Shown: positions 17,852 through 26,209 of the stretch, piece after piece
How the letters are laid out: every line of letters begins with the position of its first letter
Position numbering within the stretch: position 1 is the stretch's first letter
NCBI GenBank assembly: GCA_964449165.1
Contig: CAYVAT010000008.1
Coordinates: 21,271-85,270 of the forward strand
DNA from: CAYSCW01 sp964449165
GTDB taxonomy: Bacteria; Acidobacteriota; Aminicenantia; Aminicenantales; Aminicenantaceae
DNA: 64,000 nucleotides
Reading direction: 5' to 3'
Notes under the pieces: generated by a model
Database searches by the model: none
Told to the model about the DNA's origin: nothing
The model's input: the letters and a program-made list of their open reading frames with translations, nothing else
Made by a program: the position numbers and the translations under genes

Positions 17852-18561
17852 CGGTCTTCTTCTGATTTGTACTGAGAAAGGATTTCCCTGACACTCCCGC
17901 TCAATCCTGTGATGATCCTGATACCCGCTGAATCAAGAACTCTTTGGGCATTAGGGCCGCACTGGCCAGTGAGGACAGCGCCCACATCTTTGCTGGATAT
18001 AAGTTGGGCTGTCTGGATTCCTGCCCCTTGAGAAGCCTCGGTATGGGGATTTCGAAGAGCCTCATAATCGAGTGTTTCAGGATCGATGATTAAAAAATAA
18101 CGGGCTCTGCCGAAGCTAGGATCTAATTCAGCCTCTAGATCGTATCCTTGAGCTGTTATGCAGATCTTTTTTCCTTTTGGATGTGTAAGAGGATGGGGGG
18201 AGTGTGAGGGGAGATGTTGATCACCATGGTGTTTGTGCCCGCATAAATCCTCTCCTGCTTTAAGCTCCTGTATTGCGAATTTTTGGATAACATCATCCAC
18301 AGGTCCCTGGACTCCGATGATGGTTTGGATATTCTTCTCAGCAAAGAGTCCTTGCGCCCGGGGACCCATGCCTCCAGCGATGATGAAACTGACACCCTTC
18401 TCTGAAAGAAATTGAGGAAGGAAACCAGGCTGATGACCCGGGTTAGAAATTTCCTCTCGATTGAGAATTTTCCCCTCGTTAATTTCGATAATAGTATAGG
18501 ATGCACAGCGTCCGAAATGGGCTGAAACATATCCCTGGTCAGTAGAGATGGCAACTTTCAT
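17848..18561 (-). CDS. Double NifX/NifB-type FeMo-cofactor-binding-like protein
   Basis: Two tandem domains of the dinitrogenase iron-molybdenum cofactor biosynthesis family. Each begins with the HFGRC/SFGRA strand and a YFLIIDPET or YTIIEINEG segment. Domain 1 ends with KEN-type FIIAGGMGPRAQGLF, domain 2 with VLTGQCGPNAQRVL. A His-rich linker (HKHHGDQHLPSHSPHP, about residues 108-123) joins them and could bind metal. No nitrogenase genes are present, so the role is probably in general iron or Mo/W-Fe cofactor handling. AAAGGAG precedes the ATG, and the gene overlaps mrp. Confidence 0.85.
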   Translation of the reverse strand: MKVAISTDQGYVSAHFGRCASYTIIEINEGKILNREEISNPGHQPGFLPQFLSEKGVSFIIAGGMGPRAQGLFAEKNIQTIIGVQGPVDDVIQKFAIQELKAGEDLCGHKHHGDQHLPSHSPHPLTHPKGKKICITAQGYDLEAELDPSFGRARYFLIIDPETLDYEALRNPHTEASQGAGIQTAQLISSKDVGAVLTGQCGPNAQRVLDSAGIRIITGLSGSVREILSQYKSEEDR

Positions 18562-18619
18562 CCTTATCTCCTTTCGCTCGTTCCAACTGGTCGAAATCTA
18601 GCTAATGAAAAGCATCATT

Positions 18620-19273
18620 CTATTCGTTTTTCTCCAATTCTTCAATCTTTTTTGAGATGTTATCCAGATGCTTGCGGAGGAGTTCAGCCTGTTGTTTAAG
18701 GTGTTTCAATTCATCTTCGGGTGGTATTTGAGACATATTGTAAGGGGATGGAGGCATGCCCGGGGTTTGTGGAAAGGGGCCGTATCCCATACCAAAACCC
18801 ATGCCTTGACCTCTTCCTCGACCCATACCGCCTCCTTGTCTACCTCCCATGCCTCTGCCCATCCCCCCTCCCATTCCGGGACCCGGGCCCATAGGCTGGC
18901 CCTGCCCCATTCCCATACCAGAGTGGGGAGGAGCGTTGGGTTGAGTTGTGGAGCGAAGTTTTCCGGATTTGTATTCCTTGACAGCTCCTTCGGCAGTGCC
19001 AGAAATGCCGACGAACACCTCAACACCAGCAGCTTGAAGTGTCTGGAAGGCATTAGGGCCACAGCTTCCGGTTAACAGTGTTTGTGCTCCTTTGTTAGCC
19101 ACCATTTGAGCAGCCTGGATACCGGCACCGCTGGCGGTTGCGACATTGGGATTTTCAACAGCTTCGAACTCCATGGACTCAGGATCTACGAATAGAAAAT
19201 AGGGGCATCTCCCGAATCGGGGATCGACCGGGCTGGAAAGAGTCGGCGATGAAGCTGAAATCGCAATCTTCAT
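18620..19273 (-). CDS. NifX-like domain protein with Gly/Met-rich middle and DUF5320-type tail
   Basis: Three parts are visible. Residues 1-115 form one NifX/NafY-like domain (FGRCPYFLFVDPES, LLTGSCGPNAFQTLQ). Residues 120-170 are a low-complexity Gly/Met/Pro stretch (MGMGQGQPMGPGPGMG). The C-terminal 40 residues form a short coiled coil (DELKHLKQQAELL, KKIEELEK). That tail recurs at the ends of the next two proteins in the operon. The start overlaps the upstream gene by four bases. The exact function is unknown, and a metal-cofactor role is inferred from the first domain. Confidence 0.8.
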   Translation of the reverse strand: MKIAISASSPTLSSPVDPRFGRCPYFLFVDPESMEFEAVENPNVATASGAGIQAAQMVANKGAQTLLTGSCGPNAFQTLQAAGVEVFVGISGTAEGAVKEYKSGKLRSTTQPNAPPHSGMGMGQGQPMGPGPGMGGGMGRGMGGRQGGGMGRGRGQGMGFGMGYGPFPQTPGMPPSPYNMSQIPPEDELKHLKQQAELLRKHLDNISKKIEELEKNE

Positions 19274-19632
19274 TCCTTTTCTCCCTTCAGCTCTTCGATC
19301 CTTTTTTCTATGGAAGCCAGTTCTTCCTTGAGTTGTTGGGCTTCAGCCTTGAGGAAATTGAGTTCCTGCTCGGGAGTCAACTCTGTCGCTCCCCAAGGAT
19401 CGTAAGGGGTGGCAAATCCTGGTTGAGGGAAACCGGGCCCAGGAGAGAAGGGAATCTGGCCCGTCTGCCAAGCATAGTTCATCTGAGGATTGGGCCATGT
19501 GCCGTGGAGTAAGTACTGTGCAGCAGGGCCAAGCCCCGTAGGGCTTCTTCCCAGCCATCCTGGAGAAAAGCCGAACCTCATCCAACCTGGAAGCCCGGTC
19601 ATATTGTACATCCATCTGTATCTTCGTCTCAT
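19270..19632 (-). CDS. DUF5320-like small aromatic/Gly-rich protein
   Basis: A 120-residue protein with a Trp/Tyr/Pro/Gly-rich N-terminal part (LPGWMRFGFSPGWLG) and a C-terminal coiled coil (EQELNFLKAEAQQL, IEKRIEELKGEKE). The C-terminus matches the tails of its neighbours. It is translationally coupled at both ends (ATGA overlaps with the genes on either side). The likely family is DUF5320, and its function is unknown. Confidence 0.7.
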   Translation of the reverse strand: MRRRYRWMYNMTGLPGWMRFGFSPGWLGRSPTGLGPAAQYLLHGTWPNPQMNYAWQTGQIPFSPGPGFPQPGFATPYDPWGATELTPEQELNFLKAEAQQLKEELASIEKRIEELKGEKE

Positions 19633-19859
19633 TTTGTCTCCTTCGATTGTTTTTTTAACTCTTCCAGCCTTTTTTTGATCTGAGCAAGCTGGTCTTCGAG
19701 CGCACTCGCCTGGTCTTCAAGAAAGACTTTTTCCTCTTCCTTGGTGAAAAGCCAAGGAGCGGCAGGATAGGCAAAAGGCCAATGAGGAGACCAACCTCTC
19801 ATCCAATAGGCCATATATGGCCATGCGTACCATCCTGTTGGACCCATTCCAAAAGGCAT
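19629..19859 (-). CDS. DUF5320-like small protein
   Basis: A 76-residue protein beginning MPFGMGPTGWYAWPYMAYW, with the same kind of C-terminal coiled coil as its neighbours (EEEKVFLEDQASAL, IKKRLEELKKQ). A longer open frame runs to 19988. A strong AAAGGAGGTGA six bases before the ATG at 19859 fixes the start, and the upstream extension has a different composition. It overlaps the next gene by four bases. Function unknown. Confidence 0.75.
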   Translation of the reverse strand: MPFGMGPTGWYAWPYMAYWMRGWSPHWPFAYPAAPWLFTKEEEKVFLEDQASALEDQLAQIKKRLEELKKQSKETK

Positions 19860-19896
19860 GTGCTTCACCTCCTTTCTAGAGGATTTTGAATATTCC

Positions 19897-20244
19897 TTAT
19901 TTCTTCTGGCTTTGCGGAGCTGATTCTGGAAAAGGATATTCGCCTGTTGGGTAAGGATAACCATAGCTATAAGGAAAGGGATAACCAAAGGGAGCTGCGA
20001 AGGGATGGCTGTAGGGACTCATAGGAGGATAGGGATATCCCCCAAAGCCGAATCCTCCCCGGCGCCATCCGCGACCTCTACCGAATCCTCTTCCAAAACC
20101 TCTTCCCATCCCAAATCCAGGGCCGAACCCAAAGCCAGGGCCTGGATTCATGAATCCGGGATAAGGATATCCTGCACAATAGCCCATGCCTCGGCCGGTC
20201 ATGGGCCCAAATCCCCACGGTCCTGTTCTATCACCTCTTGGCAT
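19897..20244 (-). CDS. DUF5320-type Gly/Met/Tyr-rich protein
   Basis: A 115-residue low-complexity protein starting MPRGDRTGPWGFGPMTGRGMGYC, a start pattern shared by DUF5320 proteins found beside NifX and Mrp genes in anaerobes. The middle is almost pure Gly/Phe/Arg (GPGFGFGPGFGMGRGFG) and the end is Tyr/Pro-rich. GGAGGTGA precedes ATG 20244. A GTG three codons upstream overlaps the ribosome site and is not preferred. Function unknown. It is the first structural gene after the regulator. Confidence 0.75.
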   Translation of the reverse strand: MPRGDRTGPWGFGPMTGRGMGYCAGYPYPGFMNPGPGFGFGPGFGMGRGFGRGFGRGRGWRRGGFGFGGYPYPPMSPYSHPFAAPFGYPFPYSYGYPYPTGEYPFPESAPQSQKK

Positions 20245-20274
20245 ATTCTTCACCTCCTTTATTCCGTTTTTTGT

Positions 20275-20721
20275 TTATTTGCATTTTTCGCACAATCCGT
20301 AGAATTCGATATTGTGGTCTTGAACGCTAAAATTGTATTTTTGAGCCAAAGTCCTCTCCGTTTTTTTAACCAATTCCAGCTCTTCATCCATAAAATCGCT
20401 GTAATCGATGATTCTCCCACATTTTGTGCAGATCAGATGATGATGATGTTCTTTCCTCTCATCTGATTTTAGCTCATACCTGCTCTGACCCTCCCCGATA
20501 TCCAATTTGTTGATCAACCTGGCTCTGGCAAGGAGATCCAGGGTGCGGTAGATTGTTGTCAATCCGATTCCTGGATAGACGCTGTGCAGGGCTGCATAGA
20601 TTTCCTTAGCACTCAAATGTTTCGAAGTCCTGCTCAAGAGATTGAGGATAGCTTCCCGAGGGACTGTCCAACGGGACACATATCCCCGGAAATGATGTCT
20701 CCATTTATGAGGACCTGGCAT
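20275..20721 (-). CDS. Fur-family metalloregulator (Fur/Zur/PerR type)
   Basis: Metal-responsive repressor. The winged helix includes LSAKEIYAALH and GIGLTTIYRTLDLL, followed by the His-rich metal site EHHHHLICTKCGRIIDY. A second structural zinc pair, CEKC, is at the very C-terminus. The length (148-150) is typical. The metal sensed cannot be told from sequence. It is the first gene of the NifX/DUF5320/Mrp operon and has a palindromic operator in its own promoter (20743-20757), so it probably controls itself and that operon. ATG 20721 is preferred over GTG 20727 on ribosome-site spacing. Confidence 0.9.
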   Translation of the reverse strand: MPGPHKWRHHFRGYVSRWTVPREAILNLLSRTSKHLSAKEIYAALHSVYPGIGLTTIYRTLDLLARARLINKLDIGEGQSRYELKSDERKEHHHHLICTKCGRIIDYSDFMDEELELVKKTERTLAQKYNFSVQDHNIEFYGLCEKCK

Positions 20722-20742
20722 GATCACTTTCCTTAATGATAA

Positions 20743-20757
20743 TGAAAACCATTTTCA
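20743..20757. promoter_or_regulatory. Fur-type operator
   Basis: Perfect inverted repeat TGAAAA-CCA-TTTTCA flanked by ATAAT-rich sequence, 22 bases upstream of the Fur-family gene. It has the architecture of a Fur box. The regulator and operon downstream are the likely targets. Confidence 0.7.
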
Positions 20758-20906
20758 ATAATAATATAGGCGATCTCTTCCGGGAAGTCAAGAGATAATT
20801 TGCATCAGTGTCTTTTTCATACTGGGCCTGCAGAGATGACACACAGAAAATATCTTTTCATTCTTGCCTTTTCTTTATATACTGATAGAAAAGACGGAGG
20901 AATGGA

Positions 20907-21320
20907 ATGGTCAGGATGGGAAAGAAGGAGGCTGAAGCTGGCTTGAGGAAGAAGCTCCCTTCTATCGAGACCTTTCCTAATCAATTTCAAGACTATGAGA
21001 TCAGGATAGATATACCGGAATTCACCTCGGTCTGTCCCAAAACCGGACTTCCCGACTTTGGAGCCATCACCATTCAATATGTCCCCCATAAACACTGTCT
21101 GGAGCTTAAATCGTTAAAGATGTATATCCTTGCTTACAGGAATATGGGGATCTTTTACGAGAATGCCGTTAACCGCATTCTCGACGATATCGTTGCTGCC
21201 TGTCGTCCTGTTTGGGCCACGGTTAGAGGGGAATTCAACCCAAGAGGAGGGATGAAATCCGTGGTTGAGGCCCGCTTTCCTCGCGCCCGAAAAAGATCCA
21301 CTCAGACCAAGAGAAAATAA
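20907..21320 (+). CDS. queF: NADPH-dependent 7-cyano-7-deazaguanine reductase QueF
   Basis: Reduces preQ0 to preQ1 in queuosine biosynthesis. It is the short, unimodular type (137 residues). The thioimide-forming cysteine is C43 in FTSVCPKTGLPDFG, with the general-acid Asp at D50. The NADPH-binding ELKSLKMY motif follows. It lies about 3 kb from queE-queD-queC on the opposite strand, so the window holds a nearly complete preQ1 pathway. No preQ1 riboswitch was recognised upstream. GGAGG precedes the ATG. Confidence 0.95.
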   Translation: MVRMGKKEAEAGLRKKLPSIETFPNQFQDYEIRIDIPEFTSVCPKTGLPDFGAITIQYVPHKHCLELKSLKMYILAYRNMGIFYENAVNRILDDIVAACRPVWATVRGEFNPRGGMKSVVEARFPRARKRSTQTKRK

Positions 21321-21411
21321 TTTCCTTCTCTGTTTATCCTTTTGTGAGCTCTATTAATTCTTTTTCCCTTTTATTCAACTCGCTTATTTACTATAATTCT
21401 TTGTTTGCAAG

Positions 21412-22329
21412 ATGGAAGGAAGAGAGAAATTCGGTACTTCAGATTTCTTGATGTTTTTGGCTGTGCTTTTCTGGGCGGTAAATTTTTCCTTTATCAAGAT
21501 AGCGCTCAAGGAGTTATCTCCCTTAAGCTTTAATGGCATTCGCCTCTTTTTTGCCTCTTTGATTCTTATTCTGGCGCTTCTTTTCAGCCGGGAAGGCCTC
21601 TCTGTGAAGCCATCGGATTTTTGGAGACTTTTCCTATTGGGCCTTGTCGGAAACACCATCTTCCAGATGCTGTTTATCCATGGGTTGAACTGGACAACCG
21701 CCTCCAAAACATCCATTGTCATGGCCCTGACGCCCGTTTTTGTGGCGCTGCTGAGCTCCCTTTTAAAACAGGAAAAGATCCATTGGGCTGCCTGGATGGG
21801 AATCATCATCTCTTTTGTCGGTTTCTACCTTGTCATCACCAAAGAACATGGACAGTTCCGATTAACATGGCAGTTTATAAGGGGTGATTTGATGATTTTT
21901 TTGGGCAACCTCTGCTGGGCTATCTATACTGTTTTTTCAAGACCTCTTCTAAACAGAATGTCTCCCTTAAAGTTGACCGCTATAACCATGGCCATCGGGG
22001 CTCTCTTTTATCTTCCTTTCTCCATTCCTGATATGATAAGCCTCCGCTATGCAGATGTTTCTCTAAAGGCCTGGGGCTCTTTGGCCTACTCCTGCCTTTT
22101 TGCCTTGGTGATAAGCTATCTGATCTGGTATATTTCTGTGAAGAGGGTGGGCAACACTAAGACTGCCATCTACAGCAATCTGACACCTGTTTTCACGGTG
22201 ATTTTTGCCTACCTTTTCATTTCAGAGACCGTAACCCTCTTTCAAGCAGCGGGAGCTTTGATCATCTTCGTAGGCGTCTATTTCACTCGCACAGGATACC
22301 GTCATTTTGTCAGGAACCGGACGATATAA
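21412..22329 (+). CDS. DMT superfamily permease with two EamA domains
   Basis: Integral membrane transporter with ten predicted helices in two EamA repeats (first half FWAVNFSFIKIALKELSP, second half GNLCWAIYTVFSRPLL). The end segment (KRVGNTKTAIYSNLTPVFTVIFAYLFISE) is diagnostic of drug/metabolite exporters of this type. The length of 305 residues is normal. The substrate is unknown, and family members export amino acids or metabolites. No strong ribosome site is visible. Confidence 0.88.
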   Translation: MEGREKFGTSDFLMFLAVLFWAVNFSFIKIALKELSPLSFNGIRLFFASLILILALLFSREGLSVKPSDFWRLFLLGLVGNTIFQMLFIHGLNWTTASKTSIVMALTPVFVALLSSLLKQEKIHWAAWMGIIISFVGFYLVITKEHGQFRLTWQFIRGDLMIFLGNLCWAIYTVFSRPLLNRMSPLKLTAITMAIGALFYLPFSIPDMISLRYADVSLKAWGSLAYSCLFALVISYLIWYISVKRVGNTKTAIYSNLTPVFTVIFAYLFISETVTLFQAAGALIIFVGVYFTRTGYRHFVRNRTI

Positions 22330-22417
22330 CATTGCCTTTACTGGAGGCTATCGGACGTTGACAAAGGGTTGATTTCCGAAGAAAAAGAATATATAAAATT
22401 ATTCAATCGAGAGTATC

Positions 22418-23290
22418 ATGGTTGACATTATCAAATCCATGCGTCCTCAGCAGTGGATAAAGAACTTATTTATCTTTGCTGCGCTTATTTTTTCTCAAAA
22501 CATCCTGAATCTGTCTCTTCTTTTTAAGACCGGAGTAGCCTTTGTTGCTTTTTGCATTCTTTCCAGTTCGCTGTATATCCTTAATGATTTACGAGATTTG
22601 GAAGAAGATAGGCATCATCCTTTGAAATCAAAAAGGCCGATTGCATCAGGTCGTGTGAAAAAGTCCACAGCCGTCGCAGCTCTCGTTACACTCGGTCTTC
22701 TTGGCTTCCTGGTATCCTTCATTTTAAACCTCAATTTCTTCATCGCCGCACTTACCTATTATCTCCTTCAAGTGGCTTACTCTCTCCGCCTCAAGCGTGT
22801 GGTCATCCTGGATGTCTTCATCATCGCGGCGGGTTTTCTCATCCGGGTGGTAGCTGGGGGCTTGGTTATTGAAGTGGAAATTTCCCATTGGCTTCTGATC
22901 TGCACTGCCCTTCTTGCCCTTTTCCTGTCCATGAGTAAGAGGCGTCATGAGCTCTGTCTGCTTGAGGAGAGAGCAATTAACCATCGCTCCATTCTCAGAG
23001 AATATAATCCTTATCTTCTCGATCAGATGATCGGGGTGGTGACTGCTTCCACGGTGGTTGCTTATTCCCTCTACACTGTTTCTGAAGAAACAGTAGCCAA
23101 ATTCGGGACGACAAATTTGATTATCACTATTCCCTTCGTCCTTTACGGAATCTTTCGCTATCTTTACCTAATCCACCAGCGTGCAAAGGGAGGAAGCCCG
23201 GAGATCTTGATCATCAGGGATAAGCCTCTTCTGATCGATATTTTTCTTTGGATTGTTTCTGTTATTTTGATACTCTATTTAAGAGGATGA
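22418..23290 (+). CDS. UbiA-family prenyltransferase, decaprenyl-phosphate phosphoribosyltransferase-like
   Basis: Membrane prenyltransferase with about eight helices. The first Asp-rich motif is NDLRDLEEDRHHP, followed by KSKRPIASG. The RPQQWIKNLF start is typical of the group that transfers phosphoribose to polyprenyl phosphate, the first step towards decaprenyl-phosphoryl arabinose. Other UbiA members make quinones, but this start and motif pattern favours the phosphoribosyltransferase type. The next gene (DUF362) starts five bases after its stop. The product may feed a cell-envelope sugar pathway (inference). Confidence 0.8.
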   Translation: MVDIIKSMRPQQWIKNLFIFAALIFSQNILNLSLLFKTGVAFVAFCILSSSLYILNDLRDLEEDRHHPLKSKRPIASGRVKKSTAVAALVTLGLLGFLVSFILNLNFFIAALTYYLLQVAYSLRLKRVVILDVFIIAAGFLIRVVAGGLVIEVEISHWLLICTALLALFLSMSKRRHELCLLEERAINHRSILREYNPYLLDQMIGVVTASTVVAYSLYTVSEETVAKFGTTNLIITIPFVLYGIFRYLYLIHQRAKGGSPEILIIRDKPLLIDIFLWIVSVILILYLRG

Positions 23291-23294
23291 GACA

Positions 23295-24371
23295 ATGACA
23301 AAGCCAAAAGTTGCTGTTTTAAGAACAGCTCCTCGAACCATACTCGGGGATTATGCACGCCTGATGCATCTGGCAGAATACGAGAATTTCGTCTCCAAGG
23401 ACAGACAGACCTTGATCAAGCTAAACCTCTCTTGGACAAAATATTTTCCCTCCTGCTCCAGCCAGCCATGGCAATTGGAGGGAGTCCTTCGGACTCTTTT
23501 TCAGGATGAATATGAAAAGGACAAATTGATCCCCGTGGAAAACAAGACCGTAGTCACGGATCCGAAGAAAGGGGCTAAGAACAACAAATGGACACCTGTT
23601 TTGGAGAATTTCGGATTGCCATTCGTTCCTCTTCCTGACGTGGAGTGGATCAAGTATGAGTTTAAAGGTTCGCTGCTCAAATTGGATCAGATTTTTCCAG
23701 AAGGTATTGAGATTCCTAAGATGTTCATCGGAAAAAATATTATTCATCTTCCCACGATTAAGACACATGGCCATTCTACTACCACGGGAGCGGTTAAGAA
23801 TGCCTTTGGCGGATTACTCAAGGAAGTCCGTCACTTTGCCCATCAGTATATCCATGAAGTGCTGGTGGATCTTATGATCATGCAGAAGGAGCTTCATCCG
23901 GGAATATTCTGTGTCATGGATGGGACTGTCTGCGGAGATGGGGCTGGCCCTCGGACCATGGAACCCAAGATCAAGAATGTCATTCTGGCTAGCGGGGATT
24001 CAGTGGCCATTGATTCTATCTCAGCCCAGATTATGGGTTTTAATCCTATGTCTATTCCCTATATCCGCTTGGCCCATGAGATGGGGTTGGGAGTCGGTGA
24101 TCCTGCAGAGATTGAGGTCATCGGAGAAGATATATCCGGGATGAATTTCCGGTTTGAAGCCAAGAAAAGCTTTGTTATCTGGGGCGATCAGATGATAAGA
24201 AAAGGATTCCTTCGCCGTTTTGAAAAGCTTCTGTTGCGCTCGCCCCTATTCTTTTGGGCGCCTTTAGCCAGCAATATCTACCATGATTTCCTCTGGTATC
24301 CTACCCTCGGAAGTAAGAAAATCAGGAAGTTCATGAAAACGGACTGGGGAGAATTGTGGAAGAAATATTGA
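23295..24371 (+). CDS. DUF362 domain protein
   Basis: A 358-residue DUF362-family protein. Recognisable segments are the LIKLNLSWTKYFP start region, LPTIKTHGHSTTTGAVKNAFGG, VMDGTVCGDGAGPRTMEP and GDSVAIDSISAQIMGF. This single-domain form has no ferredoxin-like C-terminal CxxC repeats, unlike many DUF362 proteins. The function is not established. It is probably cotranscribed with the UbiA-family gene five bases upstream. Confidence 0.8.
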   Translation: MTKPKVAVLRTAPRTILGDYARLMHLAEYENFVSKDRQTLIKLNLSWTKYFPSCSSQPWQLEGVLRTLFQDEYEKDKLIPVENKTVVTDPKKGAKNNKWTPVLENFGLPFVPLPDVEWIKYEFKGSLLKLDQIFPEGIEIPKMFIGKNIIHLPTIKTHGHSTTTGAVKNAFGGLLKEVRHFAHQYIHEVLVDLMIMQKELHPGIFCVMDGTVCGDGAGPRTMEPKIKNVILASGDSVAIDSISAQIMGFNPMSIPYIRLAHEMGLGVGDPAEIEVIGEDISGMNFRFEAKKSFVIWGDQMIRKGFLRRFEKLLLRSPLFFWAPLASNIYHDFLWYPTLGSKKIRKFMKTDWGELWKKY

Positions 24372-24388
24372 GGTGAGTAAAATAAGGT

Positions 24389-25018
24389 TTAACGAAAACC
24401 AAATATTCTGTGCAACTGAACAGACAATCTGATATTTGTGAATCCTGCCCGTAATCCCTCCTTCAGAAGTGCCCTCGCCTGCAACATACTCCATTTCCTG
24501 TTGGATTGGGGCTGGAGCAGAAGAGGGATATGGTCAGGAAATTCTTCTCGCAGCCTGTGCACGATTTGGAAGCTCAATCCTTTGCTGACCACAAGCTTCA
24601 CTTCTTGGGCTTCAGTCTTGTATTCCGGCCTGAAGAAGTATTCTTCAGGTTTGGGTGATATGGAGTACCAATCTACTTGGAAGGGGCGGTAGATGGTGGC
24701 GTTCGTTTCAACCTGCACTTTAAAGTTCTTGTCTCTCAGCTTCCAGACGAGTTTCTCTAAATTTTGTAACAGAGGCTCTCCGCCAGTAAGACAGACCCAT
24801 CTGGCTGGAAAGCGGATGGCTGTTCTTTCTATTCTGCGGAGCAACTGCTCAGTCGTGTAATCCTTCCCTCCCTTCCAGGCGTATTTTGTGTCACAAAAGG
24901 AACAGTGCAGGTTGCATCCGGTGAATCGCACAAAAATGGTGGGTTCCCCTTGTCTGAGACCTTCTCCTTGGATGGAAGGGAAAATTTCAGTGATCTTCAG
25001 AATATGTGGCTGAGGCAT
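24389..25018 (-). CDS. queE: 7-carboxy-7-deazaguanine synthase QueE (radical SAM)
   Basis: Radical SAM enzyme converting 6-carboxytetrahydropterin into 7-carboxy-7-deazaguanine. The segment EIFPSIQGEGLRQGEPTIFVRFTGCNL leads into the cluster motif C-NLH-C-SF-C (CxxxCxxC). CLTGGEPLLQ and the VQVETNAT region follow. The 209-residue length fits QueE. Its start overlaps the end of queD by 32 bases, and queC-queD-queE form one operon in pathway-consistent order. Confidence 0.93.
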   Translation of the reverse strand: MPQPHILKITEIFPSIQGEGLRQGEPTIFVRFTGCNLHCSFCDTKYAWKGGKDYTTEQLLRRIERTAIRFPARWVCLTGGEPLLQNLEKLVWKLRDKNFKVQVETNATIYRPFQVDWYSISPKPEEYFFRPEYKTEAQEVKLVVSKGLSFQIVHRLREEFPDHIPLLLQPQSNRKWSMLQARALLKEGLRAGFTNIRLSVQLHRIFGFR

Positions 25019-25334
25019 CCTCTGATTCCCAAACAGTGACTTTTTTAACCGGGAAGTATTTCTTTAGTTCCTGAAAAAAGTGTCGTGAGAGGTTTTCAGC
25101 AGAGGGATTGAAATCGTAGACTTCGTTGAGAAGAGAGTGATCTGGTAAGATTTGAGAGAGTCTGTTCTTAATTTCAGTAAAATCAATACTGATTCCTGTC
25201 TGGTCAAGCTGGTGTGCCTCTATTTGGACCTCGACGTGAAAGGTATGGCCGTGGACTTTTTCACATTTTCCCTTATAGTCTTTCAAGAAATGGGCGGCCT
25301 GGAATTTGTCTTTGACTCTTAGAATCCAGCTCAT
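24987..25334 (-). CDS. queD: 6-carboxytetrahydropterin synthase QueD
   Basis: Zinc enzyme of the PTPS/QueD family making 6-carboxytetrahydropterin from dihydroneopterin triphosphate. Zinc histidines are in KFQAAHFL and KVHGHTFHVEV. The catalytic acidic region is DFTEIK with the downstream DHSLLNE. The final ESEDASATY segment is typical. A longer open frame reaches 25433, but ATG 25334 matches the family start, overlaps the queC stop (ATGA) and has GGGAAG just upstream. 115 residues is the normal length. Confidence 0.92.
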   Translation of the reverse strand: MSWILRVKDKFQAAHFLKDYKGKCEKVHGHTFHVEVQIEAHQLDQTGISIDFTEIKNRLSQILPDHSLLNEVYDFNPSAENLSRHFFQELKKYFPVKKVTVWESEDASATYSEDH

Positions 25335-26026
25335 ATCTTCCCTTCTTTCTTTAATCTTTGTATCAAAGGATCCGCCACTCCCGCTTCTTGAAAGGCCTTC
25401 TGGCGCAGCAAACATGAGGAGCAATTCTGGCAAGGAATCTCTCCTCCCTGATAGCAGGAGACTGAAAAAGAGAAGTCTGCTCCTAGCTCAAGGCCTTTTC
25501 TTATGATCTCTGATTTCTTCATGTTTATGAAAGGGGAAAGTATGCGGAATTTGTTCTGGTCGAACGATGCTCTGGTTCCTGTGTTTATAGCCTTTTCCAT
25601 GGCAGCTACGAATTCGCTTCGGGTATCGGGATAGTCTGGTGAATCGATGATATTGAAGCCACAGATGATTTCCTTTACTTCTTCAACTTCTGCCCAGGCA
25701 GCAGCCAGGGAAAGAAAGATTCCGTTGCGGAAGGGCACGTAGGTTGGGGGAGGTCTGTCCCTGATCTCTTCGATACTCTTGTATTTGGGAAGAGGGATAT
25801 GGCCGTCGGTCAGAGCGGATCCTCCAATCTGATTAAGATTCACATTCAGGATCGTATGGCAGAGACCAAGTTTTTGAGTGAGTTTTTTTGCCATGTCTAT
25901 TTCTATCTTGTGGCGTTGGCCATAATCAAAGGTGAGCGCTAAGACCTTATCGTAGGAGTTCAATGCCCAATACAGGGCTGCTGTGGAATCCAATCCTCCT
26001 GAAAAAAGGACAATGCTTTTTTTCAT
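25331..26026 (-). CDS. queC: 7-cyano-7-deazaguanine synthase QueC
   Basis: ATP-dependent enzyme turning 7-carboxy-7-deazaguanine into preQ0. The PP-loop SGGLDSTAAL lies near residue 9. PFRNGIFLSLAAAWAEV follows, and the zinc site is the cysteine cluster SCYQGGEIPCQNCSSCLLR near the C-terminus. The open frame extends upstream to 26182, but ATG 26026 (MKKSIVLFSGG) is the family start. It is the first gene of queC-queD-queE. The extension region overlaps dispersed repeat copy B, which also argues against translation there. Confidence 0.93.
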   Translation of the reverse strand: MKKSIVLFSGGLDSTAALYWALNSYDKVLALTFDYGQRHKIEIDMAKKLTQKLGLCHTILNVNLNQIGGSALTDGHIPLPKYKSIEEIRDRPPPTYVPFRNGIFLSLAAAWAEVEEVKEIICGFNIIDSPDYPDTRSEFVAAMEKAINTGTRASFDQNKFRILSPFINMKKSEIIRKGLELGADFSFSVSCYQGGEIPCQNCSSCLLRQKAFQEAGVADPLIQRLKKEGKI

Positions 26027-26134
26027 GATGATTGTGCTCTGCCTGATGATAAAAGATAAGACTCTATTTTTCAAGCTGTCGAACATCCTCATCAAATGGA
26101 GGAAGCGCCTCCGTTTCCGTGACAGATGATAATA

Positions 26135-26209
26135 GCGTCGGTTTCTATCCATCCTCGCCGAGACCCTCCCACCCGCCACCATGGGCTTCGGATGGATAAT
26201 AACCGACGC
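26135..26209 (+). repeat. Dispersed palindromic repeat, copy B
   Basis: The best-paired copy: GCGTCGGTTTCTATCCATCC on the left matches the complement of the right arm at 18 of 20 positions. The loop has the invariant ACCCTCCCACCCGCC and ATGGGCTTCG. About 35 bases before it also match the flank of copy A (GTTTCCGTGA, GATGATAA). A partial second arm (CAGCGTCGTTTTCTGTCCATCC) recurs at 26234-26255. Confidence 0.75.

Noticed and set aside
16591..20757. Nitrogen fixation cluster
   Set aside because: NifX-like and NifU-like domains are present, but nifH, nifD, nifK, nifE, nifN and nifB are not. The domains also occur in non-fixers.
20817..20906. preQ1 riboswitch before queF
   Set aside because: No preQ1-I or II consensus elements could be matched in the short leader.
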